From assembly GCF_013337285.1 (NCBI RefSeq), contig NZ_SUPW01000004.1:124001-188000 (forward strand): a DNA stretch of 64,000 bases, written 5' to 3'. Numbering within the stretch: the stretch's first letter is position 1; every line of letters begins with the position of its first letter. Shown in pieces: positions 27,605 through 35,750 of the stretch. Both the position numbers and the translations under genes were made by a program. The stretch comes from Agrobacterium tumefaciens (GTDB lineage: Bacteria; Pseudomonadota; Alphaproteobacteria; Rhizobiales; Rhizobiaceae). A model generated the notes under the pieces. The model searched no databases. It was not told the origin of the DNA and saw only the letters and a program-made list of their open reading frames with translations.

Positions 27605-27637
27605 TGCCTTCCGCTGTTGCGGCGGAAGGCAGTTTTT
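27605..27637 (+). terminator. Rho-independent terminator after the DUF475 gene
   Basis: Ten-base stem TGCCTTCCGC (27605-27614) with GCGGAAGGCA (27622-27631), loop TGTTGCG, then GTTTTTAA. It lies 14 bp after the DUF475 stop codon. Confidence 0.9.
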
Positions 27638-27668
27638 AAGCACTGAATTCCTGTTTGCTTATTTCTAT

Positions 27669-27686
27669 TGCAAATCGTCGTTTGCA
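27669..27686. promoter_or_regulatory. Inverted repeat TGCAAA-N6-TTTGCA, candidate enhancer site
   Basis: Perfect 6-6-6 inverted repeat with spacer TCGTCG. Its centre is about 109 bp upstream of the start predicted from the downstream sigma-54 promoter (27761-27776), the usual distance for a sigma-54 activator site. The activator is unknown; it does not match the NtrC or NifA consensus well. Confidence 0.4.
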
Positions 27687-27699
27687 GAAAATCTAGCCA

Positions 27700-27715
27700 T
27701 GGCACCGCTATTGCA
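27700..27715 (+). promoter_or_regulatory. Sigma-54 promoter match 1
   Basis: TGGCACC-GCTA-TTGCA fits the -24/-12 consensus TGGCACG-N4-TTGCW at all but one position, with the invariant GG and GC at the correct spacing. It lies 61 bp upstream of a second match in the same orientation. Confidence 0.5.
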
Positions 27716-27760
27716 CGGCAAGTGGTTGTTTTTTCTCGTATTTGTGCGCCGCAATAAAAC

Positions 27761-27776
27761 TGGCACGCTTCCTGCT
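27761..27776 (+). promoter_or_regulatory. Sigma-54 promoter match 2
   Basis: TGGCACG-CTTC-CTGCT has the -24 GG and -12 GC at the right distance and one mismatch to the consensus. Transcription would begin at about 27786-27788, just ahead of a short run of hairpins that ends in a terminator at 27880. Confidence 0.55.
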
Positions 27777-27786
27777 TCTCTTGTTT

Positions 27787-27882
27787 TAAGTCCAGAGGGG
27801 ACGTGGGAAGCCCGAAAAACGGGTCCAAAAACACCGCCGCGCTGTTCGACCTGTCAGGTCCACAACAGCGCGGCGGTTTTGT
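27787..27882 (+). ncRNA. Candidate sigma-54-dependent small RNA (or attenuated leader)
   Basis: Predicted RNA of about 95 nt. It holds GTCC-AGAGG-GGAC, then CCCG-AAAAA-CGGG, then a terminator with a perfect 13 bp stem: CCGCCGCGCTGTT (27834-27846) with AACAGCGCGGCGG (27864-27876), and an inner GACCT/AGGTC pairing. TTTTGTTTG follows. The upstream border is set by the sigma-54 promoter match. As the MarR-type gene starts only 16 bp after the hairpin's T-run, an attenuator for that gene is the alternative reading. No conserved open frame is visible in the RNA. Confidence 0.5.
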
Positions 27883-27883
27883 T
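27834..27883 (+). terminator. Strong Rho-independent terminator before the MarR-type gene
   Basis: Thirteen-base-pair perfect stem with a structured loop and TTTTGTTTG. It has no protein gene directly upstream within 200 bp (the DUF475 gene already has its own terminator at 27605), so a separate short transcript must end here. Confidence 0.85.
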
Positions 27884-27892
27884 TGTGGCCGT

Positions 27893-28303
27893 ATGGTTCT
27901 TGAGTTTTGCCTTCCGTTGCTGGAAAACGATAGGACAACGACTGGAAGGTTGACCGGCTTGCCTGCAGAACTTTCGCCCACGGAGGCCCTGGGGCTTTGG
28001 CATCGCCTCTCCATGGCGCAGGTCAAAGCCGATGCGCCGGATTTGACCTTGCGTCAGACCGCCATTCTGCTGCAGATTTATCTTGTGCCGCCGCCGCACA
28101 CCGTTCGCGGTCTCGCAGCAATGCTGGGCGTGACCAAGCCGGTCATCACCCGCGCACTTGATAGTCTCGGTGCGCTCGGGCTGGTCGACAGGGTGAGGGA
28201 TGAGCGGGACAGACGCAATGTTGTGATAAAACGCACCGTCACAGGTGCGCTCTATCTGGAAAAATTCGGCGATCTGATTATTGATCAGGCGCGTAAGATC
28301 TAA
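27893..28303 (+). CDS. MarR-type winged-helix regulator
   Basis: Small DNA-binding regulator, 136 residues if started at the ATG 27893. The core reads LTLRQTAILLQIYLVPPPHTVRGLAAMLGVTKPVITRALDSLGALGLVDRVRDERDRRNVVIKRT, a winged helix with the MarR wing DERDRRNV. The start is uncertain: the frame is open to 27803 but that part is the terminator hairpin; a further ATG at 28015 would truncate the first helix. The ribosome-binding site is weak. It precedes the NlpC/P60 gene by 17 bp, probably one operon. Confidence 0.75.
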   Translation: MVLEFCLPLLENDRTTTGRLTGLPAELSPTEALGLWHRLSMAQVKADAPDLTLRQTAILLQIYLVPPPHTVRGLAAMLGVTKPVITRALDSLGALGLVDRVRDERDRRNVVIKRTVTGALYLEKFGDLIIDQARKI

Positions 28304-28320
28304 CTTTGGACGTGAAACCC

Positions 28321-29172
28321 ATGATGCTTGACCGCCGCCTGAATGTCTTCCGCTCTGACCTCGCCGATGAAAAACTGCAAGGTGTGGTGCAGGCCGACCG
28401 TTTCGTCAGTGGTTCTCCCGCGCAAGTCGCCGTTCCCGTCATTGGCCTGCGACCGACGCCAGACTTAGCCTCCGGTATCGATACGGAGCTTTTGTTTGGC
28501 GAAACTGTTCGTGTTTTCGACAAAGCGAACGGCTGGGCATGGGTGCAGGCGGATGCCGATGGTTACGCGGGTTACCTGCCGGAAACCGCTATCGGGGATG
28601 TCGTTGCCGCCACCCATCGTGTCGTCGCGCCGCGCACCTTTCTCTATCCTGCCGCTGAACTGCGCAAGCCGCCGGTCGCGGCGCTTTCCATGGGCAGCCT
28701 TGTTCGCATCGTCGGCGAGGCCGAGACGCGCGGTACCCGCTATCTGATGACTGAAAAAGGTGAGGGCATCATCGCCGCCCATTGCCGTGCAGTCGGTGAT
28801 GCTCTCGAAGAGGATTATGTGGCGATAGCACTGCGCTTTATCGAGACACCCTATCTGTGGGGCGGACGCTCCGGCCATGGCATCGATTGTTCCGGCCTCG
28901 TGCAGCTTTCCATGGCAATGGCGGGCCGGCGGGTTCTGCGCGATACCGACATGCAGGTGAAGTCGCTCGGCGTGGAGATAGAGCGCGACGAATTGCGCCG
29001 CGGTGATCTTGTTTTCTGGAAGGGCCATGTCGGCCTCATGGAAAACGAGGAAACGCTGTTACACGCCAATGGCCATACGATGAATGTCGCACGCGAAAAT
29101 CTCGATGCGGCCATCGAGCGTATCGGCTGGCTTTATGAAAAGCCGACGGCTTTTCGGCGTCTGGAAGGCTGA
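28321..29172 (+). CDS. NlpC/P60 family cell-wall peptidase with SH3-like domain
   Basis: Predicted peptidoglycan cysteine peptidase. 283 residues: bacterial SH3-type domains at about 25-155 (LLFGETVRVFDKANGWAWVQ and a second segment) and an NlpC/P60 domain at about 162-280. The catalytic Cys190 (GHGIDCSGLVQLS), His236 (WKGHVGLM) and His248 (LLHANGHT) are present. No signal peptide is visible, so it acts in the cytoplasm on imported wall peptides or is exported by another route. The ATG pair at 28321 is chosen; TTG 28306 is also in frame. Follows the MarR-type gene closely. Confidence 0.85.
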   Translation: MMLDRRLNVFRSDLADEKLQGVVQADRFVSGSPAQVAVPVIGLRPTPDLASGIDTELLFGETVRVFDKANGWAWVQADADGYAGYLPETAIGDVVAATHRVVAPRTFLYPAAELRKPPVAALSMGSLVRIVGEAETRGTRYLMTEKGEGIIAAHCRAVGDALEEDYVAIALRFIETPYLWGGRSGHGIDCSGLVQLSMAMAGRRVLRDTDMQVKSLGVEIERDELRRGDLVFWKGHVGLMENEETLLHANGHTMNVARENLDAAIERIGWLYEKPTAFRRLEG

Positions 29173-29210
29173 GAAAGCCGTTTTCACGAAATCGTGCCCG
29201 CCCCGCCCTT

Positions 29211-29236
29211 TGTAGGAAGGCCGTCAACGGCCTACA
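29211..29236. repeat. Imperfect inverted repeat after the NlpC/P60 gene
   Basis: TGTA and GGCCG (29211-29223) pair with CGGCC and TACA (29228-29236) with a four-base bulge. No T-run follows, so a terminator role is doubtful; it may be a remnant of an intergenic repeat. Confidence 0.35.
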
Positions 29237-29267
29237 TCGGATGAAGGATGGTACGGGATCGGCATCG

Positions 29268-29627
29268 ATGAAGACAAAAACGGCGACAAAATTGGCAGCG
29301 TTTCTGACGGCGGTTCTATTGAGCGCCTCGGCGCAGGCGCAGACCGTTTTCCAGAATGGCTTTGCCCCGGCGCCCGATGCCTATGCGAACCTGCCCGGCG
29401 TCAAAGACCCACGCACGCTGCAGCCCAAGGTCCGTTATACCTGCCACAGCGAACTTGGAAGAACCGGATATTCCCGCGGCGCCTACCGCGATGTTTTCGG
29501 CAGCCGGGGACTTCCCGTTCAGGGTTATCGCTGCACGGATGAAAACGGCATTTCCAGCTTCGGTGGCAGAAATCCGGTCTCGAAGGACTGGTATCCCGGC
29601 ATCAATCCCGTCGACCCGACCTTCTGA
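29268..29627 (+). CDS. Small secreted protein of unknown function
   Basis: 119 residues from the ATG at 29268, which gives a good signal peptide (MKTKTATKLAAFLTAVLLSA, cleavage after AQA at about 25). A start at 29241 would add nine residues before it. The mature part has two cysteines (YTCHSELG and YRCTDENG) that could form a disulphide, several Gly/Pro, and the end PVSKDWYPGINPVDPTF. I do not recognise the family. Stands alone between the NlpC/P60 gene and pncB. Confidence 0.6.
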   Translation: MKTKTATKLAAFLTAVLLSASAQAQTVFQNGFAPAPDAYANLPGVKDPRTLQPKVRYTCHSELGRTGYSRGAYRDVFGSRGLPVQGYRCTDENGISSFGGRNPVSKDWYPGINPVDPTF

Positions 29628-29652
29628 GGCAAAGGGATTGAGCGCCTCTGCT

Positions 29653-29675
29653 CGAAAAGTGCAGTACGCTTTTCG
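29653..29675. repeat. Hairpin of RIME-like intergenic element before pncB
   Basis: CGAAAAG (29653-29659) pairs with CTTTTCG (29669-29675), followed by AAAAATCTGATGCG. This resembles the short mosaic elements common between rhizobial genes (compare 32598-32661). Confidence 0.4.
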
Positions 29676-29827
29676 AAAAATCTGATGCGCGAGCAAAACT
29701 AAGGCCCTCTGCCGTCGGTGCTCTGGACTTGTTGTCGCTTTTTCAGATAAGTCTTTGCCATGACAGGTTGAGACCTGCCGAGGTACGGGGTGACGTCGGG
29801 TCTCGGCCGATGTTGGGGAATGCGAGC

Positions 29828-31132
29828 ATGACGAAGACCGATATAGCCACCCGTGTCCACAATCACACCTGGAAGCTCGATCCGATCGTCCGCAGCCTGA
29901 TCGATACGGATTTCTACAAGCTATTGATGTTGCAGATGATCTGGAAACTCTATCCGGAAGTCGACGCGACATTTTCCTTGATCAACCGCACAAAGACGGT
30001 GCGGCTGGCCGAAGAGATCGATGAGATGGAACTGCGCGAGCAGCTCGATCACGCGCGCACCCTGCGTCTCTCCAAGAAGGAAAATATCTGGCTCGCGGGT
30101 AACTCCTTTTACGGTCGTTCGCAGATTTTCGAGCCGGAATTCCTCTCCTGGCTTTCGAGCTATCAATTGCCGGAATATGAGCTTTTCAAGCGTGACGGGC
30201 AGTATGAGCTGAACTTCCATGGCCGCTGGATGGATACGACGCTCTGGGAAATTCCGGCGCTGGCGATCATCAATGAACTACGCTCACGCAGCGCCATGCG
30301 CTCACTCGGTTATTTCACGCTGGATGTCCTTTATGCCCGCGCAAAGGCCAAGATGTGGGAAAAGGTCGAACGGCTGCGGGAGCTGCCGGGCCTGCGCATT
30401 TCCGATTTCGGCACCCGCCGTCGCCACAGCTTCCTGTGGCAGCGCTGGTGCGTCGAGGCGCTGAAGGAAGGCATTGGACCGGCTTTCACGGGTACGAGCA
30501 ATGTCCTGCTCGCCATGGATTCCGATCTCGAAGCCGTGGGTACCAACGCGCATGAATTGCCGATGGTCGTTGCAGCACTTGCCCAGACGAACGAGGAACT
30601 GGCCGCCGCCCCCTATCAGGTTCTGAAGGACTGGAACCGGCTTTATGGCGGCAACCTGCTGATCGTGTTGCCTGATGCCTTCGGTACGGCAGCGTTTCTG
30701 CGCAATGCGCCGGAATGGGTGGCTGACTGGACTGGTTTCCGTCCAGACAGCGCGCCGCCCATCGAAGGCGGCGAAAAGATCATCGAGTGGTGGCAGAAGA
30801 TGGGCCGCGATCCGCGCAAGAAGATGTTGATCTTCTCCGACGGTCTCGACGTCAACGCCATTATCGACACCTACCGGCATTTCGAAGGCCGGGTGCGCAT
30901 GAGTTTCGGCTGGGGCACCAATCTGACCAATGATTTTGCCGGCTGCGCACCGAAGACCATCGCCAGCCTCAAGCCGATCTCCATCGTCTGCAAGGTCAGC
31001 GACGCCAATGGCCGGCCGGCGGTCAAGCTTTCGGATAATCCGCAAAAGGCGACGGGCGAACCGGCCGAAGTGGAGCGTTACCTGAAGTTCTTCGGCGAGG
31101 AAGACCATAAGGAACAGAAGGTTCTGGTTTAA
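29828..31132 (+). CDS. pncB: Nicotinate phosphoribosyltransferase
   Basis: Joins nicotinate and PRPP to give nicotinate mononucleotide in NAD salvage. 434 residues from the ATG at 29828, preceded by GGGGAATGCGAGC; the frame extends 33 codons further without support. Key features: [16 protein letters not shown] at the N-terminus, [14 protein letters not shown] with the family His/Arg cluster, GTSNVLLAM and [12 protein letters not shown] for phosphoribosyl binding. Length matches bacterial PncB (about 400-435). Single gene convergent with the aminopeptidase. Confidence 0.95.
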   Translation: MTKTDIATRVHNHTWKLDPIVRSLIDTDFYKLLMLQMIWKLYPEVDATFSLINRTKTVRLAEEIDEMELREQLDHARTLRLSKKENIWLAGNSFYGRSQIFEPEFLSWLSSYQLPEYELFKRDGQYELNFHGRWMDTTLWEIPALAIINELRSRSAMRSLGYFTLDVLYARAKAKMWEKVERLRELPGLRISDFGTRRRHSFLWQRWCVEALKEGIGPAFTGTSNVLLAMDSDLEAVGTNAHELPMVVAALAQTNEELAAAPYQVLKDWNRLYGGNLLIVLPDAFGTAAFLRNAPEWVADWTGFRPDSAPPIEGGEKIIEWWQKMGRDPRKKMLIFSDGLDVNAIIDTYRHFEGRVRMSFGWGTNLTNDFAGCAPKTIASLKPISIVCKVSDANGRPAVKLSDNPQKATGEPAEVERYLKFFGEEDHKEQKVLV

Positions 31133-31176
31133 TCGAGACTGGGCGGTCCGGTGAACGAAGCGCCCGTGGAAGCAAA

Positions 31177-32571
31177 TTACTTCGCGAATTGATGGGCGAT
31201 GTAATGGAACAGCGCCCGGATACCCTGCGCCTCGCCGCCGATCGACGAGTGATGCCTCTCGCTCAACGACCAGCCGTAAATATCGAAATGCGCCCAGCGC
31301 TTGGTATTGGTCACGAAACGCTTGAGAAACAGGGCTGCGGTGATCGAACCGGCCATGCCGCCTGACGGCGCGTTGGTGATGTCGGCTGCGCGCGAGCGGA
31401 TATCCTTGTCATATCCCATATAGAGCGGCATCCGCCACAGCGGGTCGTCGATATCGATGCTGGCTTCCGCGATGTCATGGGCCAGGTCTTCGTCATCGGT
31501 ATAGAAAGGCGGCAAATCCGGGCCGAGAGCAACACGGGCGGCACCCGTCAGCGTCGCCATGTCGATCATCAGGTCTGGCGCGTCTTCATCGGCATAGGCT
31601 AGAGCATCCGCTAGAACGAGACGTCCCTCCGCATCGGTGTTGTCGATCTGCACCGTCAGTCCTTTGCGGCTTTTGTAGATGTCGCCGGGGCGGAAGGCAT
31701 TGGAAGAGATGGAGTTTTCGACGGCTGGTACAAGCACACGAAGATCGACCGGCAGCTTCGCATCCATGATCATCAGTGCAAGACCGAGAACATTGGCCGC
31801 TCCGCCCATATCCTTCTTCATCAAAGCCATGGAGGCAGCGGGTTTGATATCGAGACCGCCGGTATCAAAGCAGACACCCTTGCCGACGAGGGTAAGACGC
31901 GGATTGCCCTTCTTGCCCCAGTTCATCTCAAGGAGGCGCGGCGCGCTTTCGCTGGCGCGGCCAACGGCGTGGATCAGCGGGAAGTTTTCCTTCAATAGAT
32001 CGTCGCCGGTGGTGACGCTGACCTTTGCCTTATAGTGAGCGGCAAGGGCACGGAAGGCGATTTCAAGCTCATCCGGTCCCATGTCATTGGCTGGTATATT
32101 GATGAGATCGCGCGCAAGGAAAACGCCGGCCAGAATGCGCTTGATCTCACCGTCTTCCGCATCCTGCGGAATGAGAAGCTTTGCCCCATTGGTCTTGTTG
32201 GTTCTGTATTTGTCGAAGCGATAGCTGCCGAGGCCGAAGCCGAGCGCCAGGCGGTTGGCGGTCAAGGGCGCGGTTTCGATGTGCCATTCGCCTTCCGGCA
32301 GTTCACGGGCGAGTTTCCCGGTTATGAAGGGAATTTCGGATGGATTGCCGCCAAGCCCAAGAAGCGCGCCACCCAGCGAACCGTCGGCGGAAGGCACGAG
32401 CAGGATGGCGCCTGCTTCTGCCTTGAACCCCGCCTTTTTCGCCCAGTCCAGAGCGACAGGATCGATGGCGCCCTGTTCGATATGGGCTGGCGTGACGGCG
32501 AAAACCGGCAAGGTGTTACCGGCTTTTGAACTGAAGGGGGTGGGGCGTTCGATGAACTGATAGGGCGCCAT
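31177..32571 (-). CDS. Leucyl aminopeptidase family (M17) peptidase
   Basis: Cytoplasmic two-metal aminopeptidase. 464 residues from the ATG at 32571 with GGAAG seven bases upstream. The metal and active-site motifs are present: KGVCFDTGGLDIKP (about 231-244), MKKDMGG and the signature NTDAEGRL (311-318). The N-terminal domain is shorter than in E. coli PepA and nearer to PepB-like forms. Convergent with pncB. It may finish the breakdown of imported peptides. Confidence 0.92.
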   Translation of the reverse strand: MAPYQFIERPTPFSSKAGNTLPVFAVTPAHIEQGAIDPVALDWAKKAGFKAEAGAILLVPSADGSLGGALLGLGGNPSEIPFITGKLARELPEGEWHIETAPLTANRLALGFGLGSYRFDKYRTNKTNGAKLLIPQDAEDGEIKRILAGVFLARDLINIPANDMGPDELEIAFRALAAHYKAKVSVTTGDDLLKENFPLIHAVGRASESAPRLLEMNWGKKGNPRLTLVGKGVCFDTGGLDIKPAASMALMKKDMGGAANVLGLALMIMDAKLPVDLRVLVPAVENSISSNAFRPGDIYKSRKGLTVQIDNTDAEGRLVLADALAYADEDAPDLMIDMATLTGAARVALGPDLPPFYTDDEDLAHDIAEASIDIDDPLWRMPLYMGYDKDIRSRAADITNAPSGGMAGSITAALFLKRFVTNTKRWAHFDIYGWSLSERHHSSIGGEAQGIRALFHYIAHQFAK

Positions 32572-32593
32572 TGTATGCTTCCGTTGGTGCATC

Positions 32594-32661
32594 GGCCCGA
32601 AAATCGGAATGATTTTCGACAGGAACGATGCGCAGTTTCAAAGTGCCGGAGCGGCCTTTTA
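32594..32661. repeat. RIME-like intergenic mosaic element
   Basis: CGAAAATC (32598-32605) and GATTTTCG (32611-32618) form a hairpin. CGATGCGCAGTTTCAAAGTG follows, a phrase I recognise from many Rhizobium/Agrobacterium intergenic repeats. It sits in the 241 bp divergent region between the aminopeptidase and the TPR lipoprotein; that region also has CTGTTA/TAACAG (32711-32726 or so) near the likely promoter. Confidence 0.5.
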
Positions 32662-32812
32662 CGCCCTCTCGGACGCGGCGCTCCAGTGTCGTGAATCGGT
32701 GCGATTAACGCTCTGTTAGGGTTAACAGATTATTGCTTTAGTGAAAGTTGCGTCATGTGAGTCTGTCGTATGTCGGGCGCAAGATCGATCATTTTTGGGC
32801 GGGGGCGCTGCC

Positions 32813-33637
32813 ATGACTGCTTTTTCTTTGGGCGAAACAGGACGGACCGGGTTGCTGCGGGGAACGTGTCTGGTAGCGCTGGTATTGGCCGTTTCCGGAT
32901 GTGCGAGCACCAACAAGCCTGATCGCATGTCGACCGGCTCAATTCCCACGGCCACGCGTTCCTACGACCATTTGAACATGGACCAGCTGCGGCAGGCGGA
33001 AGAGACCGCCGGCAAAGCCTATGAACGCAGCCCCAAGGACAAGTCAGTTGGCATGAACTATGCCAGCGTTCTGATGATGACGGGCAAGAACACGCAGGCG
33101 CTTGCCGTCATGCAACAGATCGCCATCGCCAACCCGGCGGATCGCGATGTACTTGCCGCCTATGGCAAGGCGCAGGCGGCTGCAGGCCAGCTGGAGCAGG
33201 CGTTGTCGACCATACAGCGGGCGCAGACCCCCGACCGACCCGATTGGCGCCTTTATTCCGCCGAAGGCGCGGTGCTTGACCAACTGGGCCGCTCGAACGA
33301 GGCCCGCTCGAGATACCGTCAGGCGCTCGACCTCAAGCCGAACGATCCAAGCGTGCTTTCGAACCTCGGCATGTCCTATGTCCTGTCGAGCGATCCCCGC
33401 ACCGCCGAGACATATCTGCAATCCGCCATCTCGCAGCCCGGCGCCGATAGCCGCGTTCGCCAGAACCTCGCGCTTGTTGTGGGTCTTCAGGGACGTTTCG
33501 CCGAAGCCGAGCGTATCGCGGTTCAGGAGCTTTCCCCGCAGCAGGCGCAGGCAAATCTCACCTATCTGCGTGCGATGCTCTCGCAGCAGAATTCCTGGCA
33601 GCAACTGGCGAAAAAAGACGCAAAGCCTGCAGGCTGA
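32813..33637 (+). CDS. tadD: TPR lipoprotein, TadD-like
   Basis: Predicted outer-membrane lipoprotein for pilus assembly. 274 residues from the ATG at 32813 (GGGGG upstream). The signal ends in the lipobox AVSGC at about 24-28. TPR repeats follow over about 60-230 (YERSPKDKSVGMNYASVLMMTGKNTQALAVMQ, DWRLYSAEGAVLDQLGRSNEARSRYRQAL, PSVLSNLGMSYVLSSDPRTAETYLQSAI). In Tad systems TadD supports secretin assembly. It is encoded on the opposite strand to and convergent with the ctp cluster, ending at its own terminator. Confidence 0.82.
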   Translation: MTAFSLGETGRTGLLRGTCLVALVLAVSGCASTNKPDRMSTGSIPTATRSYDHLNMDQLRQAEETAGKAYERSPKDKSVGMNYASVLMMTGKNTQALAVMQQIAIANPADRDVLAAYGKAQAAAGQLEQALSTIQRAQTPDRPDWRLYSAEGAVLDQLGRSNEARSRYRQALDLKPNDPSVLSNLGMSYVLSSDPRTAETYLQSAISQPGADSRVRQNLALVVGLQGRFAEAERIAVQELSPQQAQANLTYLRAMLSQQNSWQQLAKKDAKPAG

Positions 33638-33701
33638 TAGGGTTAGGTATGGCCGCCGGTATGAGCGGACCTGCGATCTTGCCAGCAGGGATCGGAATAT
33701 A

Positions 33702-33730
33702 CCGCCGCGCAAAATGCCGGCGGTTTTTCT
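33702..33730 (+). terminator. Rho-independent terminator after the TadD-like gene
   Basis: CCGCCG (33702-33707) pairs with CGGCGG (33718-33723), followed by TTTTTCTTT. Lies between the convergent TPR gene and ctpI. Confidence 0.75.
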
Positions 33731-34720
33731 TTATTTGAATGTATCCATAACCCGGATGATGGCTGGCCCGAGAATGACGGCGATGAGCACCGGCAGGAAG
33801 AATATGATCATCGGCACGGTCAGTTTCGGTGGCAGCGCGGCGGCTTTCTTTTCGGCCTCGTTCATGCGCTCGTCACGGCCTTCCTGCGCCAGAACGCGTA
33901 GCGCCTGAGCCAGCGGCGTGCCATAGCGCTCCGCCTGGATAAGCGCCTGCACCACGCTTTTGACACCATCCAGCTGTGTGCGCATACCGAAATTCTCGAG
34001 CGCAATGCGCCTGTCCTGAAGGAAGGAGAGCTCCGCTGTCGTCAGCATCATTTCCTCCGCCAGTTCAGGTGACTGCTCGCCCACTTCTTCCGCAACACGG
34101 CGCATCGCGGCTTCCATCGAGACACCGGATTCTATGCAGATCAGCATCAGATCCAGCGCATCCGGCCACGCACGCTTGATCGACCCCTGCCGCTTTGTCA
34201 TGGCGTTGGAAACGTAGATATTCGGCGCGTAAAACCCGATATAACCGAAAAGCAGAACCGCCATCAGCCTGACGACAAAGGCCTTGTCGGCAAGGTTTCC
34301 CAGAATGAAAACCCAGGTAACGGCAATGGCAAGAAAGGCGAATGGCAGGACGAACCGCGCGGCGAGAAATGTGTTGAGCGCATTCTGTGAACGAAAACCC
34401 GCTGCACGCAGCTTGTTCATCGTATTCGCGTCCGCAAGTGCTTCCTGGAGATTGAACCTTTCGACAATGCGGCGCGCGGATTTGTTGTTATTGCCGCGCA
34501 ACGAGGTTTTTCCGTCTCTGGAGGTCGTTGCGAGGCGCTCGCGTTCGCGGCTGCGGATAACATCGCGTTCCGTCGACACCGCTTTCATGCGCTTGTTGAA
34601 GTCCTTTCGCTCGAAGAACGGCATGATGAGGGTGTAAAGGGTGGCAAAAACCGCAAGCGTGACCAGAATGGCAATGATCGTCTGCGGATCCGTCAGGCGG
34701 GAAACGAGATTTCCTGTCAT
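33731..34720 (-). CDS. ctpI: Tad pilus inner-membrane platform protein (TadC type)
   Basis: One of two platform proteins of the type IVb pilus machine. 329 residues: an N-terminal helix (about 10-33), a basic cytoplasmic stretch, a helix pair near 120-165, the T2SSF domain at about 185-290 (ALDLMLICIESGVSMEAAMRRVAEEVGEQSPELAEEM) and a final C-terminal helix. Pairs with ctpH immediately upstream (10 bp gap). Last gene of the ctp cluster. Confidence 0.92.
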   Translation of the reverse strand: MTGNLVSRLTDPQTIIAILVTLAVFATLYTLIMPFFERKDFNKRMKAVSTERDVIRSRERERLATTSRDGKTSLRGNNNKSARRIVERFNLQEALADANTMNKLRAAGFRSQNALNTFLAARFVLPFAFLAIAVTWVFILGNLADKAFVVRLMAVLLFGYIGFYAPNIYVSNAMTKRQGSIKRAWPDALDLMLICIESGVSMEAAMRRVAEEVGEQSPELAEEMMLTTAELSFLQDRRIALENFGMRTQLDGVKSVVQALIQAERYGTPLAQALRVLAQEGRDERMNEAEKKAAALPPKLTVPMIIFFLPVLIAVILGPAIIRVMDTFK

Positions 34721-34730
34721 GGCCCCGCCC

Positions 34731-35735
34731 TCAAATATCGAAATTGATCATTTGACGCATGATGAAAATGCCAATCAGCATCCAGATGCCGGATGCTCCG
34801 AGAATGATGTGCCCGCGCAAGTCGGTGAAAAGCACAGACAGGTAATCGGGCGACGTGAAGTGCACCAGCGTCATGACGATGAAGGGCAGCGCCCCAATGA
34901 TGACCGCGGAGGCTTTCGCCTCCATTGAGAGCGCATTCACCTTGGCGCGCATCTTCTTGCGGTCACGCAGGACTTTGGAAAGATTGGACAGCGCTTCGGA
35001 AAGATTGCCGCCCGCCTGGGCCTGAATGGTGATGACGGTGCCGAAGAAACTAACCTCGAACAGCGGCATGGTCAGCATCATACGCTCGATTGCCTGCGGA
35101 ATGGAAATGCCGACCTGTTGTGCATCGACGACCCGCTGAAATTCCGTTTTCACCGGCTCCTGGCCATCCGATGCGATCAATCGCACGGCGTCGTTCAACG
35201 GAAGTCCGGATTTGATCGACCGGCACATGACGTCCAGCGAATTGGGGAATTCCTCCAGGAATTTCTTCTGCCGCCGCTTGAGAAGAAACCCCAATACCCA
35301 TCGTGGCAGGCCCAATCCCGCGACCACTGCTATAAGCAGAGCGATAAGCGGCGACAGACCATAGAGAATTGCGACGAAACCAGAGGCAACCGCCGCACCT
35401 GCGCTCAGAAGGTAGAACTGGCGGATCGAAAGCTGCAGGCCAGCCTGAACCAGTTTGTCGCGCAAACCGACATTCTTTGCCTTTTTTGCCTTTTCACTCT
35501 GTTTTTTTTCCATTTCCCGCAGGCTGTCCTGCATGGATTTACGGCGTTTGCCGAGTTCCTGGACACGGTCGCGTGCGGCTTTGATATTGGCGTGATCCGT
35601 TTCGGCGGCCTTGACCCGCTTGAAGCGGCTGGTGGTCTTTTTTTCGACCTCTATCTGCTGGAAAAGGAAGGCATAAGCCAGCGCTCCTGCCGAAATGGCG
35701 ACAAGCACGGCCAGTAACAGGATTGTAGAGTCCAT
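34731..35735 (-). CDS. ctpH: Tad pilus inner-membrane platform protein (TadB type)
   Basis: 334 residues with an N-terminal helix (5-22), a charged linker with many Lys (about 30-88) that may form a coiled coil, a helix pair near 105-155, the T2SSF domain (FPNSLDVMCRSIKSGLPLNDAVRLIASDGQEPVKTEFQRVVDAQQVG) and two terminal helices. Works with ctpI and the ATPase ctpG to extrude the Flp-type pilin. Separated from ctpG by 15 bp. Confidence 0.92.
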   Translation of the reverse strand: MDSTILLLAVLVAISAGALAYAFLFQQIEVEKKTTSRFKRVKAAETDHANIKAARDRVQELGKRRKSMQDSLREMEKKQSEKAKKAKNVGLRDKLVQAGLQLSIRQFYLLSAGAAVASGFVAILYGLSPLIALLIAVVAGLGLPRWVLGFLLKRRQKKFLEEFPNSLDVMCRSIKSGLPLNDAVRLIASDGQEPVKTEFQRVVDAQQVGISIPQAIERMMLTMPLFEVSFFGTVITIQAQAGGNLSEALSNLSKVLRDRKKMRAKVNALSMEAKASAVIIGALPFIVMTLVHFTSPDYLSVLFTDLRGHIILGASGIWMLIGIFIMRQMINFDI

Positions 35736-35750
35736 GGCAGTCGCTTTCCC

